From NCBI RefSeq assembly GCF_003967575.1, contig NZ_BIFT01000001.1:3410001-3474000 (forward strand): 64,000 nucleotides of DNA, given 5' to 3'. Numbering within the stretch: position 1 is the stretch's first letter; each line of letters opens with the position of its first letter. The position numbers and the translations under genes were made by a program. Source of the stretch: Dictyobacter alpinus. GTDB taxonomy: Bacteria > Chloroflexota > Ktedonobacteria > Ktedonobacterales > Ktedonobacteraceae. Below are positions 43,491-52,947 of this stretch, one piece after another. The notes below the pieces were generated by a model. That model ran no database searches, was not told the origin of the DNA, and saw only the letters and a list, made by a program, of their open reading frames with translations.

Positions 43491-45188
43491 GTGTGGCTCA
43501 TCATTTTGGCGAATAGATTGGGTAACATCGGCGACGTTAGAGCTGTGCTGTTCTTCGCTACGTCGAGAGGAGGGATTCTTATCTCGTACGAACCACGTAA
43601 CACGGTTGAAAATTCATCGTCGGCACTTGCCAATGTCGAGCCGCACCGGGATGCAGTTCCTAATACGCCAGCTAAACCTACACCCAGGCGACGCCGGGTG
43701 TGGGGTGGACGAACGTTCCGCTTTAACTTGAGCAGTTTTCGTCTGAGTGGTGGCCTCTCACTGCGTCGTTTTAGCGTGGTTGAGGGTGCGTTTCTACTCA
43801 TGCTTGCGCTTATGACTTCCCGTGTATTAGGGGTAGTGCGCCAGGTTATCTTTAATGCCCTCTTCGGCGCTGGTGCGGATGCAAATGCCTACTATGCGGC
43901 CGCGCGCCTGCCTGATACACTCTACAACTTGATCGCAGGTGGAGCACTGATTCATGCCTTCATACCAGTTTTTCTGGCCTATGAAAAGGAAAAAGGCGAG
44001 ACCGAGGCCTGGCGTCTGACCAGCCTGGTCTTTAATCTGGTGCTGGTCCTGATGAGCGCAGTTTTGTTGCTGGGCGAGTTTGTGGCTCCTGCCTTTGTCA
44101 ATCATATCCTGGTTCCTGGTTACACGCCAGCCGAGCGTGATCTCACGACAACCCTGACCCGTATTATGTTGTTTCAGCCACTAATCCTTGGCCTGGGAAC
44201 TGTGATCACCGCGATCCTGAATAGCCGTCGCCAGTTTCTGCTACCGGCGGTGTCTCTGGCTGTCTATAATGTTGGTTTGATCGGTGGATTGATTGTCGCG
44301 AAACTGGTACCAGGTGTCGGTATTTATGGACCAACATATGGAACGCTGGTCGCGGTAGTATTACAGTTAGTAGTACAATTGCCGGGTTTATTTAAGCAGA
44401 ATGTGCGTTATTCATTTGTCTGGAACTTTCGGCATCCGGGCCTGCGTCAGGTCCTCGTTCTGTTATTGCCAAATGCGTTGGCGATCAGTGTGGCCTATGT
44501 GGGAAATATTGTTGACACGTACTTTGTCTCTTATCTCCCTGATAGCGCCAGCCTGGCCGCCTTACATAACGCTGAGATGTTGCAGGCCCTGCCCGCGGCC
44601 CTGATTGGACAGGCAATTGGGCAATCCCTGCTACCACATCTAGCGGTTCAGGCGGCTGGCAGACACTATATACGTATGCGGCAGATGGCCTTAAAGGTGA
44701 TTGGCTTCTCGATTGCCTTGACCTTGCCCGCTGCGTTGCTGCTGGTTCTACTAGGCAAACCAACCATTCACCTCTTGTTTGAGCATGGAGCCTTTGATCC
44801 CCATGCCTCGGATCTGACCAATCTGGCCTTGTTGGGCTATGCCTTTGCCTTACCAGGATTGGCAGCTGGAAACCTGTTATCCGGTGGCTTTTTTGCTCTC
44901 AAGGACGCCTGGACGCCTTTTGCCACCAATACCTATGCTCTGGTCGTACGTTGGGGTATGCTCTACTTCTTGTTCCAATTTATCCATGGAACTCAGGCCA
45001 TTATGGTTGTGCCGCTGGCCCTGGCGATTGCTGCGGGCTCTGAAGCTGTGTTGATGGCTATTCTGCTCCTCTTCCGGCTGCGGCGCTATATCAAGCGGGA
45101 CGCAGGTATGCAACGCCTTGAGAGGCGGCGACGTTACCAGAAAGAGCTCAAACAATCGTCAGTTCAGGTTTCCTCAAATTATGAATGA
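43491..45188 (+). CDS. murJ: MurJ (MviN) lipid II flippase
   Basis: 565 residues as drawn. From residue 100 on a MOP-superfamily transporter with about 14 hydrophobic segments: AFLLMLALMTSRVLGVVRQV, FGAGADANAYYAAARLPDTL, NLIAGGALIHAFIPVF (typical MurJ), and IGQAIGQSLLPHLAVQA. Flips lipid II to the outer face for peptidoglycan synthesis. The first 95 residues are a polar, Pro/Arg-rich extension. The start is doubtful: GTG 43491 lacks a ribosome binding site, while AGAGGAGGG at 43567 has no standard start codon in frame after it. A terminator follows. Confidence 0.9.
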   Translation: MWLIILANRLGNIGDVRAVLFFATSRGGILISYEPRNTVENSSSALANVEPHRDAVPNTPAKPTPRRRRVWGGRTFRFNLSSFRLSGGLSLRRFSVVEGAFLLMLALMTSRVLGVVRQVIFNALFGAGADANAYYAAARLPDTLYNLIAGGALIHAFIPVFLAYEKEKGETEAWRLTSLVFNLVLVLMSAVLLLGEFVAPAFVNHILVPGYTPAERDLTTTLTRIMLFQPLILGLGTVITAILNSRRQFLLPAVSLAVYNVGLIGGLIVAKLVPGVGIYGPTYGTLVAVVLQLVVQLPGLFKQNVRYSFVWNFRHPGLRQVLVLLLPNALAISVAYVGNIVDTYFVSYLPDSASLAALHNAEMLQALPAALIGQAIGQSLLPHLAVQAAGRHYIRMRQMALKVIGFSIALTLPAALLLVLLGKPTIHLLFEHGAFDPHASDLTNLALLGYAFALPGLAAGNLLSGGFFALKDAWTPFATNTYALVVRWGMLYFLFQFIHGTQAIMVVPLALAIAAGSEAVLMAILLLFRLRRYIKRDAGMQRLERRRRYQKELKQSSVQVSSNYE

Positions 45189-45198
45189 TAAGTAGTCA

Positions 45199-45268
45199 TT
45201 GGGCAAAATTCTTAGTGAATGCCCAAAAAATAACGGGCGAGAGTTCAATAGAGCGCTCGCCTGTTTTT
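45199..45268 (+). terminator. Terminator region of murJ
   Basis: A TTGGGCA/TGCCCAA hairpin (45199-45226) and a second GGGCGAG/CTCGCCT stem (45235-45262) followed by a T run at 45264. Confidence 0.8.
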
Positions 45269-45531
45269 CATTTTGGGACCTTTTGACCGCTTATTCAGTG
45301 ACAAATCTCTCTACTGATGCTGAAAGAACTGAGTTATGCTCTTTATGTAAGTCGAGAGAGGACGGGGCGGGTTGGAAGATGGGCGATGGAATGATTTGGG
45401 GAAAGTAGTTATGGGGTGTTGGGAAAAATGGGAATCCCCGCTCCTACTCTCGTCTTGCCGCAACTTGCGTGTAGTGGGGATAGGGATGAGGATGTGATAT
45501 AATAAAGAGAAGTAGGTGGAGGCCACCAGTT
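45269..45531. other. Intergenic, probable promoter of the FlgM-like gene
   Basis: Contains TATAAT at 45499-45504, a plausible -10 box, without a clear -35. No gene is seen. Confidence 0.4.
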
Positions 45532-45858
45532 ATGAATGTACAAAGACGCCATGTGGATGTCCTGGCATCCGCAAATCCAGTTCATACTCGTCATGCGGTG
45601 AAGCGTATGCTTGCAGATAGACCGCTAAGCGGGCAGGCAGAAAGCATTGCCTATTTAAAGGCACTCGTCATGGCGCGAACTGATGGAGAAGCTCGCATTG
45701 CTCTGGTTGAGCGCCTCAAAGCCGAGATTGAAGCAGGCACATATCAGATTGACACCGCTTTGTTGTCCCAATGTTTGCAGGCTGCTCCCGGGGCTATGGC
45801 CCTGATAGACCTGGAAGTCGCAGATACCTTGAACTGTGATGATCAGAACTCCGTATAA
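45532..45858 (+). CDS. FlgM-like protein
   Basis: 108 residues. The C-terminal half ARIALVERLKAEIEAGTYQI followed by DTALLSQCLQAA matches the FlgM anti-sigma-28 pattern (xVxxLKxxIxxGxYxVDxxxIAxxL). The N-terminal half is unlike classical FlgM. FlgM binds sigma-28 to hold back flagellar genes; there are no motility genes in the window, so another sigma factor may be the partner. TGGAGG lies upstream of ATG 45532. Followed by a terminator. Confidence 0.6.
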   Translation: MNVQRRHVDVLASANPVHTRHAVKRMLADRPLSGQAESIAYLKALVMARTDGEARIALVERLKAEIEAGTYQIDTALLSQCLQAAPGAMALIDLEVADTLNCDDQNSV

Positions 45859-45889
45859 AGTCCACCGTCTATGCGGTGCCCGGCATTCA

Positions 45890-45948
45890 AGATTCCAGAT
45901 CTCCTTGTGCATACCTTCTGCCCTTCCGATGAGATCTGGAATCTTTTT
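45890..45948 (+). terminator. Intrinsic terminator of the FlgM-like gene
   Basis: Arms 45890-45903 and 45931-45944 (AGATTCCAGATCTC and complement), then a T run. Confidence 0.9.
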
Positions 45949-46123
45949 GTGTGTTGATAGATTGACTTGTTTCTATCTAAAAGAGAATTTTGTCTGGTTG
46001 TTATCAAAGGCCAGCAATATTCGTATTCATATTGGGAAAAAAATTTTTGTTGTATTTCTATATAAAGAAAAGAGGATACGTACTGAATTGAATCAAGGAC
46101 TAACGCCTCAGGAGGATAGACGC

Positions 46124-46942
46124 ATGAACCTCGAATCAGAGCAGCCGCAGACTATTGAAAATGCGTCATTACAAGATCTCACTCCAGTAGAGGGTGACAT
46201 TATTATCCGGACCGAGAACCTCAATAAGTATTTTGGAGATAAACATGTCCTTAAGGATATCAATTTTGAGGTAAAAAGGCGCGAAGTGGTGGCCCTGATT
46301 GGTCCCAGTGGTTCTGGCAAAAGTACGTTGATTCGCTGTTTGAATGCTCTGGAGAAGGCTGATAGCGGCGAAATATATATTCAAGGCGAACTCTTAAATC
46401 CCAATCTGTCAGTGAAACAACTCAGTCCCATGCGGCGTGAACTGGGAATGGTGTTCCAGAATTTTCATCTTTTTCCTCATATGACGGTCCTCCAGAATGT
46501 TATCGAGGCACCTCTCCTGGTACGTAAGCTTTCAAAAGAGCAGGCGGTAGCCCTGGGTGAAAGTTTGCTGGCCAAGGTCGGGTTGCTGGAGAAACGCGAT
46601 GTCTATCCCAGTCGTCTTTCTGGTGGCCAAAAGCAACGTGTCGCAATTGCGCGTGCCCTGGCAATGCAGCCGCGCGCCCTCCTCTTTGATGAGCCGACTT
46701 CAGCTCTCGATCCCGAGTTAGTAGGGGAAGTGCTTAAGGTAATGAAGGATCTCGCCTATGAAGGCAGCACCATGGTTGTTGTGACCCATGAGATGCAATT
46801 TGCTCGTGATGTCTCTGACCGTGTGGTGTTTATGTCGGATGGATCGATCGTCGAAGAAGGCGATCCCGATGAATTATTCCGGCAGCCAAAGGAGAAGCGT
46901 ACCCAACTCTTCCTGGAGCGTGTTCTCTCGGTATTACCATAG
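46124..46942 (+). CDS. Polar amino-acid ABC transporter ATPase (GlnQ/HisP-like)
   Basis: 272 residues. Walker A LIGPSGSGKSTLIRCLNAL, Q-loop MVFQNFHLFPHMTVLQNV, ABC signature RLSGGQKQRVAIARALAMQ, Walker B LLFDEPTSALDPELVGEV, switch His in VTHEMQFARDV. All intact. First gene of a four-gene unit with a binding protein and two permeases, so it energises uptake of a polar amino acid. AGGAGG before ATG 46124. The long in-frame extension to 45836 overlaps the preceding gene and terminator and is rejected. Confidence 0.96.
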   Translation: MNLESEQPQTIENASLQDLTPVEGDIIIRTENLNKYFGDKHVLKDINFEVKRREVVALIGPSGSGKSTLIRCLNALEKADSGEIYIQGELLNPNLSVKQLSPMRRELGMVFQNFHLFPHMTVLQNVIEAPLLVRKLSKEQAVALGESLLAKVGLLEKRDVYPSRLSGGQKQRVAIARALAMQPRALLFDEPTSALDPELVGEVLKVMKDLAYEGSTMVVVTHEMQFARDVSDRVVFMSDGSIVEEGDPDELFRQPKEKRTQLFLERVLSVLP

Positions 46943-47022
46943 ACCGGATAATCATCCGTACTTTTTTTTCTTTTCATCTTTTCTTTTTTTGACTTTTTTA
47001 TCTGCATATGAAAGGCACAAGA

Positions 47023-47949
47023 ATGGCTCGTGATCTAAACAGGCGTGTATTTTTGCAGCGTGCGGGACAAGTAGGCGCCCTGGCCGCAATGGGTGGTGCG
47101 GTTGAATCGCTACTGGCGGCCTGTGGGGGTAACGTTCCCACTACACCGGCGCCAACGGGCAGTAAGAGTTCCAAAATTGCCAGTAATGGCTTGAAACTTC
47201 CAGGTATGCTCCAGTGGGGCGCGACCTCGGATAACGGGGCTCCTTATGTGTATCGTGATCCCAAGACCAGTAAATTGGTGGGATTCGAACTAGAGATTGC
47301 TGCGGCGATTGCTGGTCTGATGGGGATTGGCCAGAAACAGATCGAGACCGACTACGCCCAATTGGATCAGTCCTTACAGGCCAATGCCTTTGATGTGATC
47401 CTCAATGGTTGGGAAATAACCGATGATCGTAAGAAGACAGAGATCTTCTCACAGCCTTACTATCGCAATGGACAGCAGATCGTGGTGCGCTCGAATGATA
47501 GCCGCTTTACCAATAAAACCACGAAAGATAGCATGTCCCTGAAAGATTTAGCGGGACTGACCGTTGGCACCGGTGCGGGCTTCAAGGCTGAAGAAATATT
47601 ATCTGCCGATAAAAACATCAAGTTGAAATCCTACGATCCTGATCTGCCCTTCAATGATCTGGCGCTTGGACGTATTGATGCGGTGTTGATCGATTTCTCG
47701 ACCGTGACCTACTATGTGCTGGGTGATGGTCCTGGTGGTGATGTCAACAAGCAATTAAAACTGATTGGTAAAGCTTTTGACTCCAGCGATTATGTGCTTG
47801 CTTTCAATAAGAATAGTAGCAATGCCACGACTTTACAAAAAGAAATTGACCAGGCGCTGTCCGAGTTGAAGAGTAACGGTACGCTGAAAGCTATTTATCA
47901 ACGTTGGGGACTCTGGACTGACCAACAGCCTGAGATTGGTATTAAGTAG
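47023..47949 (+). CDS. Amino-acid ABC transporter substrate-binding lipoprotein
   Basis: 308 residues. Signal MARDLNRRVFLQRAGQVG carries a twin-Arg pair, then the hydrophobic part and lipobox LLAACGG, so it is exported, possibly by Tat, and lipid-anchored. The mature protein has the type-2 periplasmic fold of the SBP_bac_3 family: SKLVGFELEIAAAIAG, QANAFDVILNGWEITDDRKK, FSQPYYRNGQQIVV, and LAGLTVGTGAGFKAEE. Ligand is probably a polar amino acid. The start was moved to 47023, where AAAGG precedes it. It sits between the ATPase and permease genes of one operon. Confidence 0.93.
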   Translation: MARDLNRRVFLQRAGQVGALAAMGGAVESLLAACGGNVPTTPAPTGSKSSKIASNGLKLPGMLQWGATSDNGAPYVYRDPKTSKLVGFELEIAAAIAGLMGIGQKQIETDYAQLDQSLQANAFDVILNGWEITDDRKKTEIFSQPYYRNGQQIVVRSNDSRFTNKTTKDSMSLKDLAGLTVGTGAGFKAEEILSADKNIKLKSYDPDLPFNDLALGRIDAVLIDFSTVTYYVLGDGPGGDVNKQLKLIGKAFDSSDYVLAFNKNSSNATTLQKEIDQALSELKSNGTLKAIYQRWGLWTDQQPEIGIK

Positions 47950-47967
47950 TCTGGAGTGAGTAACGCT

Positions 47968-48639
47968 ATGGATGTGATCTGGCCTGCCCTGCCAGCTTTT
48001 CTGGTGGGCGCACGTAATACGATCTTTTATTGTGTGGCAGCTTTTCCTCTGGCCTTGCTGCTGGGTTTGCTACTGGCATTGATGGATGAGTCACGCTTCA
48101 TCTGGCTAAGTAATCCTGCCCGCATTTTTATTGAAGTTGTGCGTGGCACGCCGATCGTGGCACAGATCTTCATCGTGTATTATGGTCTGGGAGCAATCCT
48201 GGCCAGCCTTCATCCATCCTGGGCGCTGTGGATCAATAGTTGGACCGCAGGCATTGGGACATTGGCGTTAAACTATGCGGCCTATGAAGCGGAGATTTAT
48301 CGGGCGGGCTTCCAATCAGTCGACAAAGGACAGGAGGAGGCCGCCTACTCGTTAGGACTCTCACCCAGCCAGAATTTTTTCCGTATTCAGTTGCCGCAGG
48401 CCATCCCGTTGATGATTCCGCCCTTTGTCAATGATTTTATCTATTTGCTCAAGGATTCCGCTATCATCAGCGTTATTGCCGGCACCGAACTAACATCGGT
48501 CTTAAACTTCTTTGTGCGTAAGAATGCCAGCAATCCACTGCCATTCTTTTTCCTGGCGATTGTGCTGTATCTGTTGATGAGCTTACCGGTCTCATATGTG
48601 GCGAAGCGTCTGGAGCGCCGTTTGCGGGCCGCATTCTAG
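47968..48639 (+). CDS. Amino-acid ABC transporter permease (first)
   Basis: 223 residues with about five hydrophobic helices. Contains the HisM/GlnP pattern: VVRGTPIVAQIFIVYYGLG, LALNYAAYEAEIYRAGFQSV, DKGQEEAAYSLGLSPSQNFF and RIQLPQAIPLMIPPF (EAA-type loop that contacts the ATPase). A GTG at 47956 is an alternative start. The gene follows the binding protein gene by 18 bases. Confidence 0.93.
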   Translation: MDVIWPALPAFLVGARNTIFYCVAAFPLALLLGLLLALMDESRFIWLSNPARIFIEVVRGTPIVAQIFIVYYGLGAILASLHPSWALWINSWTAGIGTLALNYAAYEAEIYRAGFQSVDKGQEEAAYSLGLSPSQNFFRIQLPQAIPLMIPPFVNDFIYLLKDSAIISVIAGTELTSVLNFFVRKNASNPLPFFFLAIVLYLLMSLPVSYVAKRLERRLRAAF

Positions 48640-48705
48640 TTTTAAGATAAGTGAGACTGATCAAAAGCTTATTGATGTTGTCACGAACAAGGAAGGAGTG
48701 GAGCG

Positions 48706-49587
48706 ATGATTTCAGATACCCAGCGGCAACGCGACCAATTGTCCATTAGCAAACGGAACCTCTGGCCGCGTAACCGTTTCGTTGGAGCTGATTATCTGTA
48801 TATTATTCTGTTGCTGATCGCGTTGGGCGCTTTTATCTATTATCTGTATACCTATCGAGAACTAGCCCTTTTGTACCTCCCTAGTCTGTTGGGTGGTACA
48901 CTGGTGACCCTGGTTATGTCGGTGTTGAGCGCCATCTTCGCCTGTGTGTTTGGGCTGCTAGGAGCAATGGGCAGTTTATCACGGTTTCGCGTGCTCCGCT
49001 GGATCTCATTAGGATATGTGGAGATTATTCGTGGGACGCCGCTACTGGTACAACTGTTTCTATGGTATTTTGGCGTGCGCATCGTTCTTTCCAATCTCGG
49101 CTTCGATCCTTATATCCTGGCCTTTCAAGGTATGACCGTCTTACAGAGTAACAGCCTGGTACCGGATGCCTTTAATAGCTACTTTTATGGCATCCTGGCG
49201 CTAAGCTTTAATTATGGTGCCTACCTGACCGAAGTCTTCCGGTCCGGTATCCTCTCGGTTGATAAGGGACAGACAGAGGCTGCCTTAAGCCTGGGATTAG
49301 ACGCGCGACAGACTATGCGGCATATCGTCTTACCCCAGGCCATACGGACCACCATACCGCCTCTCACGAATAATTTTATTACGCTGATTCAGGATAGTGC
49401 TTTTCTGGCGGTAATTGCCGTGGTTGAATTGGAATATATCACTACTGGACTGGCGTTACCTCAGACCGACCCGAACAATAAAATGTTCGTCTTTATCCTG
49501 GGTGCGCTCCTCTACCTGGCTATGTGTTATCCTCTCTCCTTGATTGCACGTACCACGGAGCACCGCCTGACGGTCAATCGTGACTAG
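48706..49587 (+). CDS. Amino-acid ABC transporter permease (second)
   Basis: 293 residues, about six hydrophobic helices. Same family as the preceding permease: YVEIIRGTPLLVQLFLWYFG, LSFNYGAYLTEVFRSGILSV, DKGQTEAALSLGLDARQTM, RHIVLPQAIRTTIPPL. It has a 25-residue polar N-terminal extension. Together the two permeases probably form a heterodimer. AAGGAGTGGAG sets the start. A perfect hairpin terminates the unit. Confidence 0.93.
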   Translation: MISDTQRQRDQLSISKRNLWPRNRFVGADYLYIILLLIALGAFIYYLYTYRELALLYLPSLLGGTLVTLVMSVLSAIFACVFGLLGAMGSLSRFRVLRWISLGYVEIIRGTPLLVQLFLWYFGVRIVLSNLGFDPYILAFQGMTVLQSNSLVPDAFNSYFYGILALSFNYGAYLTEVFRSGILSVDKGQTEAALSLGLDARQTMRHIVLPQAIRTTIPPLTNNFITLIQDSAFLAVIAVVELEYITTGLALPQTDPNNKMFVFILGALLYLAMCYPLSLIARTTEHRLTVNRD

Positions 49588-49607
49588 CGCTATGGGGTAG
49601 TGAAAAG

Positions 49608-49667
49608 GTTTACATACAACAAGAGCGCCGCCACAAACATGTGGCGGCGCTCTTGTTGTATGTAAAC
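49608..49667. terminator. Long perfect bidirectional hairpin
   Basis: Arms 49608-49635 and 49640-49667 are perfectly complementary over 28 bp with a four-base loop (AACA), between convergent genes. It contains GAGCGCCGCC. Much longer than a usual terminator. Confidence 0.8.
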
Positions 49668-49698
49668 TGTCCTGCGGCCGCGAGGGCTGTCGATATGG

Positions 49699-50655
49699 CT
49701 ATTTGACGATGATTACGATGGGTAGGGGGGTGATAGAGTCTAGACTGACCTGTTGATCGCCAGAGCGCACGTAGAGTCCAGTTGATGAGCCTCCATCTAG
49801 ATTAAGTGCCGTCTTCAGCGAGAGGTCCGATTGCACCAGCAGGTCAGCCAGTTCGTCTACGGAGAAAGATTGGGCAGGACTCACAATAAAGAGGAGTCGA
49901 CCTTGATTATCCATGGCGACGACGCTACGCGGACTTGCGGCGGCGGTCTCTTGAAACTGTGTGCGTTTGCCATCCACCATCAGCATTGGTCGGCTCTGGG
50001 TGGCTTGCTGAATCTGCTGTGTGTTGGGATCATAGGGTTGATCATGTAAGGACTGGATCGCAACATTACCGGCGGCGTCAACGGCCAGCATGCCGCAGCA
50101 ATCCTGATAAGAACTACCAAAGACCTGTCCATCCGAGATCAGCATGGCTGTAGCGCGATTCTGCTGATCAAAGTAACCACCATTCATGATAGCAATGGCG
50201 TTACTCTGCTTCATCCACTCCTTTAACTGTAGTGGTTTATCAGGCTGATAGCCAATACTCAGATGGACCTTCTTTGTATCAAAGCGCGTGATGGTCACGG
50301 TATCTTCGTTACCACCCGCGCTTTTCCAATGTTCCCGCCGTAGCTCTACTCCCGGCTGCGTCTGGATCCAGGTATCAAGGGTATCGGATCCACCAGCCTT
50401 AGAGGGAGCAGTCACGGGCGTTCCCTTATACGTAATACTCGGTACCACATCGCAGGCCAGCAATGAACAGACCAGGAGCGCGATCAGGAGCGTAAGCTTA
50501 AGAGCATGTCTTGCTGGCTTGCCATTCAATCGTGTGAGTGAAAGTGCCTGACTGCTTGCATCGGCCTGGCGAAGAAGATCAGCGCTCGGCTGCTGAGCAG
50601 CGGCGCTTTCACTAGCCGCGCGTAAGCGGCGTTCACGATTGTTGTTAAAAGGCAT
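49699..50655 (-). CDS. Phosphodiester glycosidase (NAGPA-domain) family exported protein
   Basis: 318 residues. After a polar 50-residue N-terminus comes a hydrophobic segment ending in LLAC (possible lipobox, TLLIALLVCSLLACD). The NAGPA domain shows AIAIMNGGYFDQQN (NGG) and LKTALNLDGGSSTGLYV (DGGSST), the two signature stretches. Relatives remove GlcNAc from phosphodiester-linked cell-surface polymers; the exact substrate here is unknown. It follows the GatD gene by 37 nt on the same strand, so a wall-related role is plausible. Confidence 0.88.
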   Translation of the reverse strand: MPFNNNRERRLRAASESAAAQQPSADLLRQADASSQALSLTRLNGKPARHALKLTLLIALLVCSLLACDVVPSITYKGTPVTAPSKAGGSDTLDTWIQTQPGVELRREHWKSAGGNEDTVTITRFDTKKVHLSIGYQPDKPLQLKEWMKQSNAIAIMNGGYFDQQNRATAMLISDGQVFGSSYQDCCGMLAVDAAGNVAIQSLHDQPYDPNTQQIQQATQSRPMLMVDGKRTQFQETAAASPRSVVAMDNQGRLLFIVSPAQSFSVDELADLLVQSDLSLKTALNLDGGSSTGLYVRSGDQQVSLDSITPLPIVIIVK

Positions 50656-50692
50656 AACGATTTTTTTTCCTTGCTATGCTAGCTGCAGAACA

Positions 50693-51496
50693 CTAGCGTT
50701 TCCAGGATGTGGCCTCAATGGCGGACATAGTACCTTTGAACTCCATCGCCAGCTTTAAGGCTGAGGCATGGGCAGCGTTCTCTGTACTATCATCCAATGG
50801 TAGCAACTTCACCTTGCCATAGCGGCGCTCAAGTGAGCGCTGGATCAGTAGATCGGTCAGCCAGGGATTCTTTGGCAGCACAGGTCCATGGGTATAGGTG
50901 CCAAAGGCGTTCTTGTAGAGCGCACCCTCAACCCCATCCTTGCCATTGTTACCCCAACCAGCCAGGACCTTTCCCAGCGGCTGAGCTTTTGATCCCAGAT
51001 AGGTACGTCCACTATGGTTTTCATAGCCGACCAGAACCTTGGTACCGGTCTCCTCAAAATTACATTCAAGGGCCATATGGGTCATGAAACGAGTGGATCC
51101 ACCTTCAGTATACATGTCGAAGAGACCGACTCCCTTTAATTCAGGACCATCGAATGGCTTATAATAGTGTCCGAGCAGTTGATAGCCGGCGCACACGCTC
51201 AGGAAGACGGTGTTTGCTTCAGCGGCTTCGCGTAAGGATGATGCTTTATGCTGAATATCCTTAGAGGCGATCTCCATCTCGCGGTCAGCGCCACCATGGA
51301 ACAGGATCAGATCATATTTAGTGAAATCAGGCGTCTGCTTCACAAAGATTGGCTCCACCTCGGTGGCGATGCCACGCCATTTGCTGCGGCGCTCGATCGA
51401 AAAAAGATTGCCACGGTCCGCGGCTACACTCATCAGGGTCGGATAAAGATGCCCGATTTTAATAACCATGCCTGTATCTGTTTTATTCTCGCTCAT
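50693..51496 (-). CDS. gatD: GatD-like glutamine amidotransferase
   Basis: 267 residues. Class-I amidotransferase with nucleophile Cys in FLSVCAGYQLLG and His in TYTHGPVLPKNPWL, as in GatD of lipid II isoglutaminyl synthase. With MurT it amidates the D-Glu of lipid II. The gene starts 8 nt after MurT's stop, a conserved MurT-GatD pair arrangement. In the CobQ/CbiP branch the same Cys-His pair occurs, but the MurT neighbour decides the call. Confidence 0.9.
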   Translation of the reverse strand: MSENKTDTGMVIKIGHLYPTLMSVAADRGNLFSIERRSKWRGIATEVEPIFVKQTPDFTKYDLILFHGGADREMEIASKDIQHKASSLREAAEANTVFLSVCAGYQLLGHYYKPFDGPELKGVGLFDMYTEGGSTRFMTHMALECNFEETGTKVLVGYENHSGRTYLGSKAQPLGKVLAGWGNNGKDGVEGALYKNAFGTYTHGPVLPKNPWLTDLLIQRSLERRYGKVKLLPLDDSTENAAHASALKLAMEFKGTMSAIEATSWKR

Positions 51497-51504
51497 GTGC
51501 TTCC

Positions 51505-52947
51505 CTATTCTTCCCAGAAGTGCTTGACCCAGCCGCGCTTCTGCATAACTCGACGTAACTCCTGGGTTGGAGTATAACCACTCATAATATACAGTGTGCC
51601 ACCAGGCTCAACCTGTTTAATCGCGGCATCCAGGGCGGCCTCACGATCTTCAATCAGCGAAATCTTATCCGTAGAAAGCTCAGCATACTTCATACGCATA
51701 GCCAGTTCTTCGGTCTTATTGCCGCTACAGACGACATCCAGGATATCGGGGACCAGATCTTCAAACTCTACATCCCACAGCCAGGCAAAGTCCTGTCCAT
51801 CTACGACAGTATGGCTCATGGCCAGTAAAAGATGTTTCTTTCCGGGATGCTGGGCGATCAGGCGCAACATCAGGTTGAAAGAGGTAGGATTTTTCACAAA
51901 TGACAGATAGATGGTCTTATCACCCGCCTGGATCTTCTCCATACGGCCGAAGGCGGTGCGAATATTGCTCAGGGCTGTCTGGACGGTATCCAATGGGAAA
52001 CCTGCGGCCATGGCGGCTCCGATGGCGGCAACGGCATTATAGATGTTATGGACGCCGGGCAGCGGGATCTCCAGATCCATCTCACCTTGAGGTGTGCGCA
52101 GCTTAATATGGCTGGGACCCTCACCATTCTCGGCCAGGGACGCTGATGTTACAGCGAGATCAAGGTCGGGAAGGGTATAGCCGCACTCTGGACAGCGATA
52201 CAGACCCAGGTGGGACAGATATGCCACCTCATAGGTGAAGTCGCTATTACAGTGGATACAACGAATAATATCGGCCGACTGCTCAGGAACAGGGGTGCCG
52301 ATATCCTTGGTCTCAAGACCAAAGAAGACGCGTTTGGCTTTGGCGTTAATGCCAAAGTTTGCCACCTGTGGATCATTCCCATTGAGCAGGATTGTTGAGG
52401 TCTCTGGCAGGCTCTCCAGCATCTCGTCCAGTGCTCGGGCTACCGCATATAATTCGCCATAGCGATCGAGCTGGTCGCGGAAAATATTTGTGATTACGAC
52501 AACATCAGGCTGGATTTCCGGAACGGCCAGTGGAATCGTCGCTTCGTCAATTTCAAAGAGCAAGACATCGCTCTCCATGCGTCCAAAGAAGTCCGCAAAA
52601 TTGACCGCCACTGAGGTGATACCTTGAATCAGGTTCGAACCTGTGCGGTTCTGTGAGACACGATGACCGGCTGCATCCGCGATAGCCGCAGTCATACGAG
52701 CGGTGGTGGTTTTACCATTACTACCAGTAATCACAATCTTCTTGGCTTTACTGGCACCGACAACCGATTTAAGCACATTTGGATCAATGCGGCGTGCGAT
52801 CATACCAGGTAAGCTGGTACCGCCACCAATATGAAATAAACGCCCGGATGCACCAGCCAGTTTGCCGGCGGATATCGCGAATGCCAGGCGTGCTTTGCGT
52901 AATCCAGATGGCGTTATGCTGTCATTGTTTGAATTATCTGTTTGCAT
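51505..52947 (-). CDS. murT: MurT, lipid II isoglutaminyl synthase ligase subunit
   Basis: 480 residues. Mur ligase P-loop VITGSNGKTTTARMTAAIA, RTGSNLIQGITSVAVN, FEIDEATIPLA, NIFRDQLDRYGEL, and the MurT-specific zinc ribbon CIHCNSDF ... RCPECGY. FVKNPTSFNLMLRLI fits the MurT C-terminal domain (DUF1727). ATP-dependent activation of the D-Glu carboxylate in lipid II, with GatD supplying ammonia. Start at ATG 52947 has AAGG about 11 bases upstream; an in-frame start at 53022 is not supported. Confidence 0.93.
   Translation of the reverse strand: MQTDNSNNDSITPSGLRKARLAFAISAGKLAGASGRLFHIGGGTSLPGMIARRIDPNVLKSVVGASKAKKIVITGSNGKTTTARMTAAIADAAGHRVSQNRTGSNLIQGITSVAVNFADFFGRMESDVLLFEIDEATIPLAVPEIQPDVVVITNIFRDQLDRYGELYAVARALDEMLESLPETSTILLNGNDPQVANFGINAKAKRVFFGLETKDIGTPVPEQSADIIRCIHCNSDFTYEVAYLSHLGLYRCPECGYTLPDLDLAVTSASLAENGEGPSHIKLRTPQGEMDLEIPLPGVHNIYNAVAAIGAAMAAGFPLDTVQTALSNIRTAFGRMEKIQAGDKTIYLSFVKNPTSFNLMLRLIAQHPGKKHLLLAMSHTVVDGQDFAWLWDVEFEDLVPDILDVVCSGNKTEELAMRMKYAELSTDKISLIEDREAALDAAIKQVEPGGTLYIMSGYTPTQELRRVMQKRGWVKHFWEE

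Noticed and set aside
45836..46123. N-terminal extension of the amino-acid ABC ATPase
   Set aside because: Overlaps the preceding gene's stop and its terminator; AGGAGG at 46110 marks the real start.
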